64,000 bases of DNA from an uncultured Oscillospiraceae bacterium (GCA_949283785.1 CASDTR010000069.1:22897-86896), one strand, 5' to 3'. Shown: positions 56,836 through 64,000, counted from the stretch's first letter. Notes: generated by a model not told the origin, from the sequence alone. A program made the numbers and translations.

Positions 56836-57792
56836 ATGAAGTACTATTTTTTAATCAATCCCAACGCCGGAAAGGGAAAGGCGGCGGAATTCATAAAGCC
56901 AAAAATCGAGGAATATGTTGCACAGACGGGAATAGACGCGGAAATATATATGCCCTCTTCAGGAAGCGACGGAAGGGAGTTTGTACATAACAAATGCATG
57001 ATGGGAGAGCGAATAAGAGTATACGCATGCGGAGGAGACGGAACCCTTTTCCAGATAATAAACGGAGCATACGGCTTTGACAACGCCGAGGTAGGAATAA
57101 TCCCTCTCGGTTCAGGAAATGATTTTGCGAAAATGCTCGGCGATAAGGAGACTCTTCTCGACGTTAAAAATCAAGTTGAAGGAGCAGCGGTAAAATTTGA
57201 TCTTGTGAAATCAGGCGACACAGTCGGCATAAGTCACTGCTCAGTCGGAATTGATGCTGTTATCTGTGCCAAAAAAGATGATTTCAATAAATTTTCTTTT
57301 ATGACAGGCGAAATGGCCTATGTGGCTTCTACTCTTTATTGCTTCCTCGGCAATATTGCGAGAAAAATCACTGTGAGAATTGATGACGAAGAGCCATTTA
57401 CGATAAATTCCATTTTCTGTCTTGCTGCTAACGCCCAGTGGTACGGCGGCGGTTTTAAGAGCGCACCTTACGCAAGCCTCACCGACGGAAAGCTTGACTT
57501 TATCGTAGTTGAGAAAAAGCTTTCAAAGCTCAGGCTTTTCCCGATTATTGCAGCTTATAAGTCGGGCAACCACCTCAAGGGTCAGTATGACGATTTTGTA
57601 ACGTTTAAGCAGGGCAAAAAGATAACTGTTCACAGCGATACCCCGATCCCCATGATCTGCGACGGAGAAAGCACTACCATCACCGACGCAACCTTTGAAA
57701 TCGTAGAAAAGGGCATTAATTTTATAGTTCCTAAAAACTGCGAGTATTACAATACTCACAAGGATGAGTTCCTTACCCCTGCAAACGTGTAA
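56836..57792 (+). CDS. Diacylglycerol kinase family lipid kinase
   Basis: 318 residues. YYFLINPNAGKGKAAEFIKPKIEEY (N-terminal, about 3-27), ACGGDGTLFQIINGAYGFDNAEVGIIPLGSGNDFAKMLG (GGDGT and GSGNDFA, about 66-104) and the later KSAPYASLTDGKLDFIVVEKKLSK place it in the DAGK_cat/YegS-DgkB family. It phosphorylates a lipid, often diacylglycerol, at the inner membrane face. GGAGGAG lies 7 bases before the start; frames open further upstream run through the promoter. Confidence 0.9.
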   Translation: MKYYFLINPNAGKGKAAEFIKPKIEEYVAQTGIDAEIYMPSSGSDGREFVHNKCMMGERIRVYACGGDGTLFQIINGAYGFDNAEVGIIPLGSGNDFAKMLGDKETLLDVKNQVEGAAVKFDLVKSGDTVGISHCSVGIDAVICAKKDDFNKFSFMTGEMAYVASTLYCFLGNIARKITVRIDDEEPFTINSIFCLAANAQWYGGGFKSAPYASLTDGKLDFIVVEKKLSKLRLFPIIAAYKSGNHLKGQYDDFVTFKQGKKITVHSDTPIPMICDGESTTITDATFEIVEKGINFIVPKNCEYYNTHKDEFLTPANV

Positions 57793-57835
57793 ACAGTATA
57801 AATCGAGGCAAATAACAGCTTTTAGAGGCTGTTTC

Positions 57836-57871
57836 ATAAATCCGCGCCTTAGGGAGCGGATTTATTTTTTT
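57836..57871 (+). terminator. Terminator after the lipid kinase
   Basis: ATAAATCCGC (57836-57845) and GCGGATTTAT (57856-57865) form a perfect 10-bp stem with a run of seven T. Confidence 0.9.
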
Positions 57872-57876
57872 ACCGT

Positions 57877-57910
57877 CTTGTCAACTAAATTTAGTTATAT
57901 GGTTGACAAG
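57877..57910. promoter_or_regulatory. BirA-type biotin operator
   Basis: CTTGTCAAC (57877-57885), 16 bases, GTTGACAAG (57902-57910), a perfect inverted repeat fitting the BirA operator form TTGTnAAC...GTTnACAA. The right arm contains the -35 box of the bioY promoter, so BirA-biotinyl-AMP would block it. A second palindrome AACTAAATTTAGTT lies in the middle. Confidence 0.85.
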
Positions 57911-57931
57911 ATGAAACGCAAAGCTTATAAT
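57903..57931 (+). promoter_or_regulatory. bioY promoter
   Basis: TTGACA (57903-57908), 17 bases, TATAAT (57926-57931): full consensus, with its -35 box inside the BirA operator. Confidence 0.85.
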
Positions 57932-57997
57932 AAGCAGGCGATGAAAAATATGCATAACATTTTATCGGTAATATCCTGACTTTACGGAGTGATTCAA

Positions 57998-58546
57998 ATG
58001 GCTGAAAAATCCCAAAAAATCTATTATCTTTGTGCCTGTGCCGTTTTTGCCGCCCTTATTGCGGTGTGCTCACAGATACAAATCCCCCTTCCAATGGTAC
58101 CCATTAACCTTGCCCTGTTTGCGGTAAATCTCGCCGGAGTGCTTTTAGGCGCTAAATACGGAACACTGAGCGCAATTGTCTATGTGCTTCTGGGACTTGT
58201 CGGAGTGCCTGTATTCAATGGCTTCTCGGGCGGAGCAGGCGTCCTTTTCGGAAAGACCGGCGGATACATAATCGGCTATATATTTGCCGCCCTGATAACC
58301 GGACTTTTCGCAAAAAGGTTTAAGGAGTCGCCTGTTAAGCTGTATCTTGCCATGACATTGGCTACCCTGACCTGCTACGCCTTCGGTACGGTTTGGTTTA
58401 TGGTAATAAACAATTCGGGCCTCTGGGTCACCCTTACATATTGTGTTTTCCCCTTTATCCCAGGTGACCTGATAAAGATGCTGGCCGTTGTTTTGATAAG
58501 CAGAAAGCTCATGAAGCCTTTGGCTAAATTCCTTCCGAAGCAATAA
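57998..58546 (+). CDS. bioY: Biotin ECF transporter substrate-binding protein BioY
   Basis: 182 residues, six membrane helices. CSQIQIPLPMVPINLALFAVNLAGVLLGAKYGTLSAIVYVLLGLVGVPVFNGFSGGAGVLFGKTGGYIIGYIFAALITG contains the BioY signature GLxGxPVFxxFxGGxGxLxGxTGGY. It binds biotin with high affinity and works with an energising EcfAAT module. Start at 57998 with CGGAGTG upstream; a GTG at 57989 is in frame. Regulated by the BirA operator at 57877. A terminator follows at 58576. Confidence 0.95.
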   Translation: MAEKSQKIYYLCACAVFAALIAVCSQIQIPLPMVPINLALFAVNLAGVLLGAKYGTLSAIVYVLLGLVGVPVFNGFSGGAGVLFGKTGGYIIGYIFAALITGLFAKRFKESPVKLYLAMTLATLTCYAFGTVWFMVINNSGLWVTLTYCVFPFIPGDLIKMLAVVLISRKLMKPLAKFLPKQ

Positions 58547-58575
58547 ATCATATAAAGACAGTTTTTCCGACTGAA

Positions 58576-58607
58576 AAGACCGCTTTTGAGCGGTCTTATT
58601 TTATTGT
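58576..58607 (+). terminator. bioY terminator
   Basis: AAGACCGC (58576-58583) and GCGGTCTT (58590-58597) around TTTTGA, then ATTTTATTG. Confidence 0.8.
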
Positions 58608-58672
58608 ATAACGAAAACCACGCGATAGTCGCGTGGTTCAAAAGAGCTTAAGCGATGAACAAGAAATAAAAA

Positions 58673-58735
58673 CTCCTAATGTGTTAGAATGAAAACGTGA
58701 CCTGCCAGTTACGCAAAAATAAACACATTAGGAGG
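58673..58735 (+). promoter_or_regulatory. tnpA 5' hairpin that hides the ribosome binding site
   Basis: CTCCTAATGTGTT (58673-58685) pairs perfectly over 13 bases with AACACATTAGGAG (58722-58734), which includes most of the AGGAGG site (58730-58735) of tnpA. An inner stem CGTGAC/GTTACG lies in the loop. In the folded mRNA translation would be blocked, as known for IS200 of enterobacteria. Confidence 0.75.
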
Positions 58736-58743
58736 ACATTAAA

Positions 58744-59214
58744 ATGCAAGAGCAAAATAATGTTGTAAAAAGTTTAGCACATACAAAATGGAATTGCAAA
58801 TACCACATAGTGTTTGCGCCCAAATATCGAAGGAAAGTATTTTATCAAGAGAAAAGGGAAGCGATAAGAGATATCATAAGGACATTATGTGAATGGAAAG
58901 GAGTAGAAATTATAGAAGGAGAAATATGCCCCGATCATATCCATTTGTTAGTAAGTATACCACCAAAGATGAGTGTATCAGGTTTTATGGGGTATCTAAA
59001 AGGAAAAAGTAGTTTGATGATATTTCAAAGATATGGAAACATGAAGTTTGCATATAGGAACAGAGAATTTTGGTGCAAAGGATACTATGTAGATACGGTA
59101 GGTAAGGATACCGCAGCAATAAAATCATACATATCAAATCAATTGAAAAGGGATAGAGAAAGTGATCAGCTAAGCTTCTTTGACCCAAGAGACCCGTTTA
59201 CGGGTAGCAAGTAA
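58744..59214 (+). CDS. tnpA: IS200/IS605-family transposase TnpA
   Basis: 156 residues, full length for Y1 HUH transposases. HTKWNCKYHIVFAPKYRRKVFY is the usual start. CPDHIHLLVSIPP has the HUH histidines (about 60-64), and AAIKSYISNQ holds the catalytic tyrosine in the YIxxQ motif. It cuts and joins single-stranded DNA at the element ends. All motifs intact, so it may be active. It ends DPFTGSK. Confidence 0.93.
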   Translation: MQEQNNVVKSLAHTKWNCKYHIVFAPKYRRKVFYQEKREAIRDIIRTLCEWKGVEIIEGEICPDHIHLLVSIPPKMSVSGFMGYLKGKSSLMIFQRYGNMKFAYRNREFWCKGYYVDTVGKDTAAIKSYISNQLKRDRESDQLSFFDPRDPFTGSK

Positions 59215-59424
59215 TCCCATGCGTGGCTGGCAGGCCAAGAAAAGACGCACTTGTGCGTTGCCTGTAGTATTAGGGCTATGCCCGAAAAAGAAAAACCACC
59301 CGCTATGCGGGTGGATATTTATTTTCCCTCTCATCCGAAAACATGGTTTATTTTTCAGCGCAATCGGCGGGAGTATTTTTCTCACTTTAATATGGCATTA
59401 TGCAGTCAAACTTACCAATTTATA

Positions 59425-59453
59425 TTGAAAAAATGACGCTTCTCCTGTATAAT
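59425..59453 (+). promoter_or_regulatory. Promoter of the DUF3795-mmcQ unit
   Basis: TTGAAA (59425-59430), 17 bases, TATAAT (59448-59453), 38 bases before the ATG at 59492. Confidence 0.7.
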
Positions 59454-59491
59454 CTGGTTATGCTGCTTTAATGCATAAACGGAGGAATTTT

Positions 59492-59749
59492 ATGACGGAA
59501 TACAGTATGTGCGGAATAGTTTGCGAAAGCTGCAAATTTAAATCGGAGCAAGGCTGCCATGGATGCAGGAACGGAAAGGGAAAGGTTTTCTAGGGAAAAT
59601 GCGAGCTTTATGAGTGCTGCAATGAAAAATCCCTTGAGCACTGCGGAGAGTGTGATGATTTCCCGTGTGATAAGCTCAGGGAGTGGGCCTCTTCTCAAAA
59701 TCCTGAGAGAATAGATAATTTAAGAAAGCTGAGAGCTGATTTAAGATAA
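59492..59749 (+). pseudogene. DUF3795 protein gene with an in-frame amber codon
   Basis: The frame from ATG 59492 (GGAGG 7 bases upstream) reads 33 codons with the DUF3795 zinc/cysteine pattern (CGIVCESCKFKSEQGCHGCRNG), meets TAG at 59591-59593, and continues in the same frame for 51 codons (GKCELYECCNEKSLEHCGECDDFPCDKLREW) to TAA 59747. Both halves belong to one family protein of 85 residues. The stop most simply arose from TGG (Trp), since FWGKC fits. So it is probably a recent pseudogene; readthrough is not excluded. The mmcQ gene follows after 13 bases. Confidence 0.8.
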
Positions 59750-59762
59750 AGCAGGTGAATGT

Positions 59763-60146
59763 ATGCGATACGGGTGGATTGACGATTACCTTATGGAAAA
59801 GAAAGGTGTCACAAAGGACTTTAAATCTGAATGGAACTGGATACGCTATCAGATCGGCGGAAAGATGTTTGCGGCGATTTGCCTTGACAGCGACGGAAAG
59901 CCTCATTATATCACTCTGAAACTTGAACCGTCTGAGGGAGAATTCCTGCGTGGGCAATATAAAGACATAATCCCCGGTTACTATATGAATAAAGTCCACT
60001 GGAATTCCGTAAATCCTGACGGAGAAGTACCCGACGGACTGCTCAGGGAAATGCTGGATAAATCATATCTGCTGGTTTTTAACGGACTCAGCAAAAAGCT
60101 CCGTGAGGAAATATCGTCGCAGCAGCTTGTTTGCAGCAAGGTGTGA
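59763..60146 (+). CDS. MmcQ/YjbR family protein
   Basis: 127 residues. WIDDYLMEKKGVTKDFKSEWNWIRYQIGGKMFAAICLDSDGKPHYITLKLEPSEGEFLRGQYKDIIPGYYMNKVHWNSVNPDGEVPDGLLREMLDKSYLLV is the MmcQ/YjbR pattern (WNxxRYxVGGKMFA, PGYYMNKxHWNSV). The fold is described as DNA-binding-like (double wing), but function is unknown. Start follows GCAGGTG; it is likely co-transcribed with the broken DUF3795 gene. Confidence 0.88.
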   Translation: MRYGWIDDYLMEKKGVTKDFKSEWNWIRYQIGGKMFAAICLDSDGKPHYITLKLEPSEGEFLRGQYKDIIPGYYMNKVHWNSVNPDGEVPDGLLREMLDKSYLLVFNGLSKKLREEISSQQLVCSKV

Positions 60147-60245
60147 CGGGCAGCTAAAAACAGGATTTTATCAATAAAATAAACAGGCTCAGCGCGGTTC
60201 GGCTAAGGCTGCCGCCGAGTCAATGATTGTAAATTGGAGGAGAGT

Positions 60246-62195
60246 ATGAGAAATATTAAAATAACCGAAAACGAAATACTGTTTTCAAGGAGCGGAGAGC
60301 TTGTGCGTCTGACGGCTTGTTCTGAGAATGCCATAAGGTTTCAGGGCTTTCCCGATTGCTCCGTTATTGATGAAAATTACACCCTCATGCCTGTGCAGAC
60401 GGATTGTGAAATAGAGGAGAGCGGCTCGAGGGTGGCAATGACATGCGGAAAAATGAAGGCCGTGCTGGAGGAGAGCGGAAAAGTGTCCTTTTATTGCGAG
60501 GAAAGGCTTATTCTCGAGGAGCAGCCGGAGCTTACCTTCCACAGCGGATACAGGAATTATTTGAATAAGCACAGCGGTATATGGAAATGCAGGGTCACCT
60601 TTGAGCCCAACGAAAATGAGCACTTTTTCGGCTTAGGCCACAGCATGAATAACCCCTTTGATTTAAAGGGCGGAGTTTACGATATACTCAACACAAACGC
60701 AAACTGCGTGATACCCTATGTCTATTCGTCACTGGGTTACGGATTTATCTGGAACAATCCTTCCGTGGGTACCGTGGAGCTTGCTCTGAACAGAACACGC
60801 TGGAGCAGCGAGGCGTCAAAATTTATCGACTATGTTGTGATCGGCGGAAATCCGAAGCAGGTGAGCGAGACCCTTGCCGATCTTACGGGCCACGCCCCTG
60901 AGATACCGTACTGGGCAACGGGCTTTTGGCAGTGCAGGCTCCGCTATGAAACTCAGGAAATGCTCCTTGAAGTTGCGAGAAGATACAGGGATGAAAAAGT
61001 TCCCCTTTCGGTTATCATAGCGGACTATTTCCACTGGACAGAGCAGGGAGATTACAAATTTGACCCGAAGTATTGGCCCGATGTCAAGGGCATGGCAGAT
61101 GAGCTTCACTCCATGGGCACAAGGCTTGCGGTATCCGTGTGGCCTACGGTAAACGAAAACAGCGAAAACTACCGTTATATGAAGGACAGAAATTTGCTTA
61201 TGCGAACTGCCCGAGGCTCTGACAGGGTTTTCGAGTTTTACGGCTGGCAGGCTGAAATCGACGCCACCAATGAGGAGACACGGGAGTTTGTCTGGAGCAA
61301 GCTTAAAGAAAACTACATCGATAACGGAGTTGACACACTCTGGTTTGACGAGGCGGAGCCTGAAATACATCCAGAACAGTTTGACAATCTGCTGATGAAA
61401 AAGGGCAGAGGCGACGTGATAGGGCTTCTCTATCCCTATTACTATGCAAAAATGGCTTATGACGGATTTAAGAGCATGGGCCGTGACGACATAATCACCC
61501 TTACGCGGTGCGCATATCTCGGCAGCCAGAAATTCGGAGCATTGGTGTGGTCTGGAGATATTGAATCCACTTTTGAAAGTCTCAAATGTCAGGTGCATGC
61601 AGGCATGAATATGGCCATGTGCGGTATTCCCTGGTGGAACACGGATATCGGCGGATTTTATAACGGTGACACCACAAGCGACTATTTCAGGGAGCTGATT
61701 GTGCGCTGGTTCCAGTTCGGAGTCTTTTCACCTGTTATGAGACTTCACGGCTCGAGAATAAGGCATATTGAAAAAAGCGATCTGAAGGAGCCCAGCGGAG
61801 ACCCCAATGAGATATGGTCATTCGGTGAGGAAAACTTTGAAACACTCAAAAATCTCATTATGCTCAGGGAAAAGCTCAGGCCCTACATAAAAAATCAGAT
61901 GGATATTGCAAGCGAAAAAGGCTATCCCATTGTGCGCCCTATGTTCTTTGAGTATCCCGACGACGAAATCTGCTATACCCTTGATGAGCAGTATATGTTC
62001 GGTGACGATATTATCTTTGCGCCCGTTGTAAATCGGGGACAGAAGGTAAAGAGGTTTTATGTGCCGCGGGGCGAATGGGTGCTTACCATGGATAAAAAGG
62101 CTTATTCACAGGGCTGGCATGAGACTGAAGTTGATATAAGGGACTTTGTAGCTCTTGTCAAAAAGGGAAGCGTCGCCGCAAATTGCTTTGATTAA
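60246..62195 (+). CDS. Glycoside hydrolase family 31 (alpha-glucosidase/alpha-xylosidase)
   Basis: 649 residues. An N-terminal beta-sandwich (to about 215) precedes the catalytic barrel: PYWATGFWQCRLRYETQEMLLEVARRYRDEKVPLSVIIADYFHWTEQGDYKFDPKYWPDVKGM, nucleophile Asp368 in LWFDEAEPE, acid/base near Asp438 in VWSGDIESTFESL, then PWWNTDIGGFY. It removes terminal alpha-linked glucose or xylose; YicI-type alpha-xylosidase is a possibility. No signal peptide, so it acts inside the cell. Start at 60246 for GGAGG 6 bases upstream; TTG 60234 also open. Terminator at 62239. Confidence 0.92.
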   Translation: MRNIKITENEILFSRSGELVRLTACSENAIRFQGFPDCSVIDENYTLMPVQTDCEIEESGSRVAMTCGKMKAVLEESGKVSFYCEERLILEEQPELTFHSGYRNYLNKHSGIWKCRVTFEPNENEHFFGLGHSMNNPFDLKGGVYDILNTNANCVIPYVYSSLGYGFIWNNPSVGTVELALNRTRWSSEASKFIDYVVIGGNPKQVSETLADLTGHAPEIPYWATGFWQCRLRYETQEMLLEVARRYRDEKVPLSVIIADYFHWTEQGDYKFDPKYWPDVKGMADELHSMGTRLAVSVWPTVNENSENYRYMKDRNLLMRTARGSDRVFEFYGWQAEIDATNEETREFVWSKLKENYIDNGVDTLWFDEAEPEIHPEQFDNLLMKKGRGDVIGLLYPYYYAKMAYDGFKSMGRDDIITLTRCAYLGSQKFGALVWSGDIESTFESLKCQVHAGMNMAMCGIPWWNTDIGGFYNGDTTSDYFRELIVRWFQFGVFSPVMRLHGSRIRHIEKSDLKEPSGDPNEIWSFGEENFETLKNLIMLREKLRPYIKNQMDIASEKGYPIVRPMFFEYPDDEICYTLDEQYMFGDDIIFAPVVNRGQKVKRFYVPRGEWVLTMDKKAYSQGWHETEVDIRDFVALVKKGSVAANCFD

Positions 62196-62238
62196 GTGCC
62201 GGAGCTGCGGAGAAAATACAGACAAATTATCAAAATAA

Positions 62239-62262
62239 AAAAGCCACCGTTCGGTGGCTTTT
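62239..62262 (+). terminator. GH31 terminator
   Basis: AAAAGCCACCG (62239-62249) and CGGTGGCTTTT (62252-62262) form a perfect 11-bp stem; symmetric A and T runs let it work on both strands. Confidence 0.85.
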
Positions 62263-62297
62263 GAGACTGTCGATAAAACTAAAATTTAGCACACACC

Positions 62298-62420
62298 CTT
62301 GTCTCCCTTGTGTAAAAGGAGATGTCAAAACGCAGTTTTGACAGAGGGATTGGCAGGCTGAGCCTGCACCCGATTCGCGCGCTGAATTACGGTAAAAACT
62401 AATTATACCCGCCCGAAGGA
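62298..62420. repeat. Distant copy of the 93-bp interspersed repeat
   Basis: CTTGTCTCCCTTGTGTAAAA, then a TTTTGACAGAGGGATTGGC block, the GCAGGCT-G-AGCCTGC palindrome and GAATTACGGTAAAAACTAATTATA match the unit structure at 27349-27970. This copy lies between GH31 and metA, so the repeat is dispersed in the genome and not special to the peptide cluster. The gap 62196-62612 otherwise holds two terminators. Confidence 0.8.
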
Positions 62421-62561
62421 CGGCTTTCATATTTACATCATGGATTGTATATGGAAAAACCTCGATACTGCGCTGTTCTCTGTGCCGCATTGAGTTTTCC
62501 CATGATCGTGCAAAACGGCAATTCTGAAATTGTTTAAGCATAAAAACAACTTTATTGACAA

Positions 62562-62589
62562 GCAAAAGCCGCCGAAAGGCGGCTTTTGC
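62562..62589 (-). terminator. metA terminator
   Basis: GCAAAAGCCGCC (62562-62573) and GGCGGCTTTTGC (62578-62589) form a perfect 12-bp stem around GAAA, 23 bases past the metA stop on the minus strand. Confidence 0.8.
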
Positions 62590-62612
62590 AGTCTTGGCAA
62601 TATAGAGAGCTT

Positions 62613-63527
62613 TTAAAGATTTGATAAATCATAGGGTGTTTTCTGGTAGACGAAATAGTTGAGCCAGTTTGAAAAAAGCATGTTTCCCGTTTGTCTCCAT
62701 GTCATCGGCGGAACTCTGTTGGGGTCGTCGTCGGGGAAATAATTATAGGGCAGCTTCGGGTTGAGGCCGCGGCGCAGATCTCTGAAATATTCGTTCGAAA
62801 GGGTGTTTCTGTCATATTCAGAGTGGCCCGTGGCGTAGAAGTTTCGGCATCCCATATCTGAAATCAGATGAACCCCTGCCATATCTGAGAAGGAAAGTAT
62901 CTGCAAATCCTTAACAAGGGCGATGTCTGAGCGCTTTGTCTCTGTATGCCTCGAATGGGGGACGTAGTATATATCGTCAAAGCCGCGCATAATGGGATGA
63001 TTTAAATCGAGAGGCCAGTGAGGGAATACCCCGAAGCATTTTTCTTTAAGAGGATGCTTAGGCACGCCGTAGTGATAATAAAGAGCGGCCTGTGCTCCCC
63101 AGCAGATATGGAAGGTGGAATAGACGTTTGTCTTGCTCCACTGCATAATTTCACACAGCTCAGGCCAGTAATCCACCTGTTCAAAGGGCAGATTTTCGAC
63201 GGGAGCTCCCGTTATAATCATGCCGTCGAACTTCTCATACTTGACCTCATCAAAGGTCTTGTAGAATTTGAGCATGTGCTCCTGAGAAGTGTTTTTCGCC
63301 TTATGTGTAGCGGTGTGCAAAAGTTCAACCTCAACCTGAAGGGGAGTATTACTGAGCAGACGCAGTATCTGGGTTTCAGTTTCGATTTTTGTAGGCATCA
63401 GGTTAAGGATTATAATTTTAAGGGGACGGATATCCTGAGCGACAGCTCTGTCCTCCGACATAACGAAAACGTTTTCGAGCTCAAGCACATGTTTGGCAGG
63501 CAAAGCGTTATCTATTTTAATAGGCAT
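62613..63527 (-). CDS. metA: Homoserine O-acyltransferase MetA, probably acetyl-CoA dependent
   Basis: 304 residues. [23 protein letters not shown] is the MetA start. Nucleophile Cys142 lies in [21 protein letters not shown], and [13 protein letters not shown] gives the catalytic His and Glu. It acylates homoserine, the first committed step of methionine synthesis. Residue 111 is Glu (GAPVE), the residue linked to acetyl-CoA use in Bacillus MetA, where succinyl-CoA enzymes have Gly. Start chosen for AAAGGGGTG on the minus strand; longer frames lack a site. Promoter at 63570-63598. Confidence 0.95.
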   Translation of the reverse strand: MPIKIDNALPAKHVLELENVFVMSEDRAVAQDIRPLKIIILNLMPTKIETETQILRLLSNTPLQVEVELLHTATHKAKNTSQEHMLKFYKTFDEVKYEKFDGMIITGAPVENLPFEQVDYWPELCEIMQWSKTNVYSTFHICWGAQAALYYHYGVPKHPLKEKCFGVFPHWPLDLNHPIMRGFDDIYYVPHSRHTETKRSDIALVKDLQILSFSDMAGVHLISDMGCRNFYATGHSEYDRNTLSNEYFRDLRRGLNPKLPYNYFPDDDPNRVPPMTWRQTGNMLFSNWLNYFVYQKTPYDLSNL

Positions 63528-63569
63528 ACCGAGCACCCCTTTCTTATCCATAATAGTAGAACAGCTATA

Positions 63570-63598
63570 AGTATAACAGAAGCGAAGGAGCAGTGCAA
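63570..63598 (-). promoter_or_regulatory. metA promoter
   Basis: On the minus strand TTGCAC (63593-63598), 17 bases, TATACT (63570-63575), giving a short leader of about 40 bases. No T-box or SAM riboswitch fits in that length. Confidence 0.7.
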
Positions 63599-63628
63599 GA
63601 AAAAATAAGGAAAAAATGAAAAAAGGTG

Positions 63629-63657
63629 TTGACAAAGGCAAATCCTTATGGTAATAT
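63629..63657 (+). promoter_or_regulatory. rRNA promoter P1
   Basis: TTGACA (63629-63634), 17 bases, TAATAT (63652-63657), about 290 bases before the 16S gene. Confidence 0.8.
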
Positions 63658-63729
63658 GTACAAGTCGCCGCAAAACGGAGGCGCCCAAAAGCGGGAACGA
63701 AAAAAGAACGGAAAAGTTCAAAAAAGTTC

Positions 63730-63758
63730 TTGACAAGGGCGGGAAGCTGTGATAAAAT
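63730..63758 (+). promoter_or_regulatory. rRNA promoter P2
   Basis: TTGACA (63730-63735), 17 bases, TAAAAT (63753-63758), 101 bases after P1. Tandem promoters are usual for rRNA operons. The stretch 63759-63949 is the transcribed leader (antitermination and processing region). Confidence 0.8.
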
Positions 63759-63949
63759 AATCAGGCTTCAACCGACGAGGCGAAGCGACAACGGACCTTG
63801 AAAATTAAACAACGAGAGACAAAAAGGAACCCTGAAAGAATTTGAGATTCAGTATTCTGATGGATACGAAAGAAATGCGATACGTCAGTATCGAATGAGC
63901 GAACAAAAGCTCTGAATTAGGTTAGAACACTAAGGTGTTTTGATAGAAT

Positions 63950-64000
63950 AATTTAGAGAGTTTGATCCTGGCTCAGGACGAACGCTGGCGGCGTGCCTAA
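63950..64000 (+). rRNA. rrs: 16S ribosomal RNA, 5' end only
   Basis: AGAGTTTGATCCTGGCTCAG at 63957-63976 is the universal 5' segment of bacterial 16S rRNA (positions 8-27 in E. coli numbering), followed by GACGAACGCTGGCGGCGTGC. The gene runs off the window; its start is estimated from the distance to that segment. GCGTGCCTAA is common in Clostridia. Confidence 0.95.

Larger units (their letters stand above)
58612..59325 (+). mobile_element. IS200/IS605-type element
   Basis: A single tnpA gene (58744-59214) is bracketed by two related subterminal hairpins. The left is AACCACGCG-ATAGT-CGCGTGGTT (58616-58638); the right is CCACCCGC-TAT-GCGGGTGG (59296-59314), both preceded by AAAACC or AAAAACC. 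This is the layout of IS200-group elements, which lack terminal inverted repeats and target duplications and move as single strands. Exact ends cannot be fixed from one copy. No tnpB or omega-RNA partner is present. Confidence 0.75.

Noticed and set aside
59591-59593. TAG read as pyrrolysine in the DUF3795 gene
   Set aside because: No pyl genes are in the window and a Trp-to-stop change explains it more simply; kept only as a point to check.
60816-61598. 260-codon minus-strand frame within the GH31 gene
   Set aside because: Antisense to catalytic motifs of a clear GH31 enzyme; composition unlike a real protein.
62613-63527. Riboswitch or T-box control of metA
   Set aside because: The promoter at 63570-63598 leaves only about 40 bases of leader, too short for either.
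63018-63608. 196-codon plus-strand frame opposite metA
   Set aside because: Antisense to the metA active site region and runs over the metA promoter.
1-64000. tRNA genes, prophage or plasmid replication genes
   Set aside because: I looked in the intergenic stretches and saw no tRNA-like T-arm/anticodon patterns, integrases, phage structural genes or replication initiators; a tRNAscan run would settle the tRNA point.

Overview
The window looks like a chromosomal piece of a spore-forming, low-to-middling GC Gram-positive of the class Clostridia, probably a gut Oscillospirales/Ruminococcaceae-type organism. Supporting signs are the spoVB-mazG-hup-rqcP-yabP-yabQ-divIC-S1 gene order, HemZ, strong AGGAGG-type ribosome binding sites, sigma-A-like promoters and long intrinsic terminators. 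No species can be named from the sequence alone. Layout: (1) 1-6050: the 3' end of a type IIA topoisomerase A subunit, a YbjQ pair on the minus strand, secG, an sdpR/sdpI-like autorepressor and immunity operon with two matching operator dyads around its promoter, then an NTF2-like protein and a methyltransferase. (2) 6624-24454: a large exopolysaccharide or capsule locus. It opens with a set resembling PglF-PglE-PglC-PglD (UDP-diacetylbacillosamine synthesis and transfer to lipid). It continues with an HpcH-type aldolase, five glycosyltransferases, an EpsG-like polymerase, an acyltransferase, a pyruvyltransferase, a split FrhB/4Fe-4S pair, a Wzx flippase and UDP-galactopyranose mutase. (3) 25112-34348: the most interesting part, a RiPP-like cluster. 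It has a PF14907-type nucleotidyltransferase, a PqqD-like recognition protein and two long paralogous precursor-like proteins with an identical 15-residue leader segment and a shared C-terminal Arg-Ser. It also has a radical SAM/SPASM enzyme, an HPr-kinase-like protein, an ABC exporter without a peptidase domain and a SipW-type signal peptidase. About 2 kb of 93-bp tandem repeats and promoter/terminator cassettes lie among the precursor genes. (4) 34427-40234: polysaccharide regulation and attachment: a PHP-type phosphatase, an Ig-like surface protein, two tandem BY-kinases and a LytR-CpsA-Psr ligase. The RiPP cluster is thus sandwiched between polymer synthesis and polymer control. (5) 40469-58546: housekeeping genes: recJ, rel, dtd, an MBL hydrolase, hemZ, a uridine-kinase-like gene, the spoVB...S1 block, an orphan fumarase alpha subunit, hpf, an rRNA methyltransferase, a lipid kinase, and bioY behind a clear BirA-type operator. 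(6) 58610-64000: an IS200-type element with a ribosome-site-sequestering hairpin, a DUF3795 gene broken by an amber codon, an MmcQ/YjbR protein, a GH31 glycosidase, another copy of the interspersed repeat, metA on the minus strand (residue 111 is Glu, so probably acetyl-CoA dependent), and tandem rRNA promoters leading into the first ~50 bases of a 16S rRNA gene. How it works together: the sugar locus makes and flips a repeat unit that EpsG would polymerise, the BY-kinase/phosphatase pair would tune chain growth, and LCP would fix it to the wall. The RiPP-like cluster would make, modify, export and cleave two calcium-motif-bearing secreted peptides. Any functional link between the two is inference from position only.
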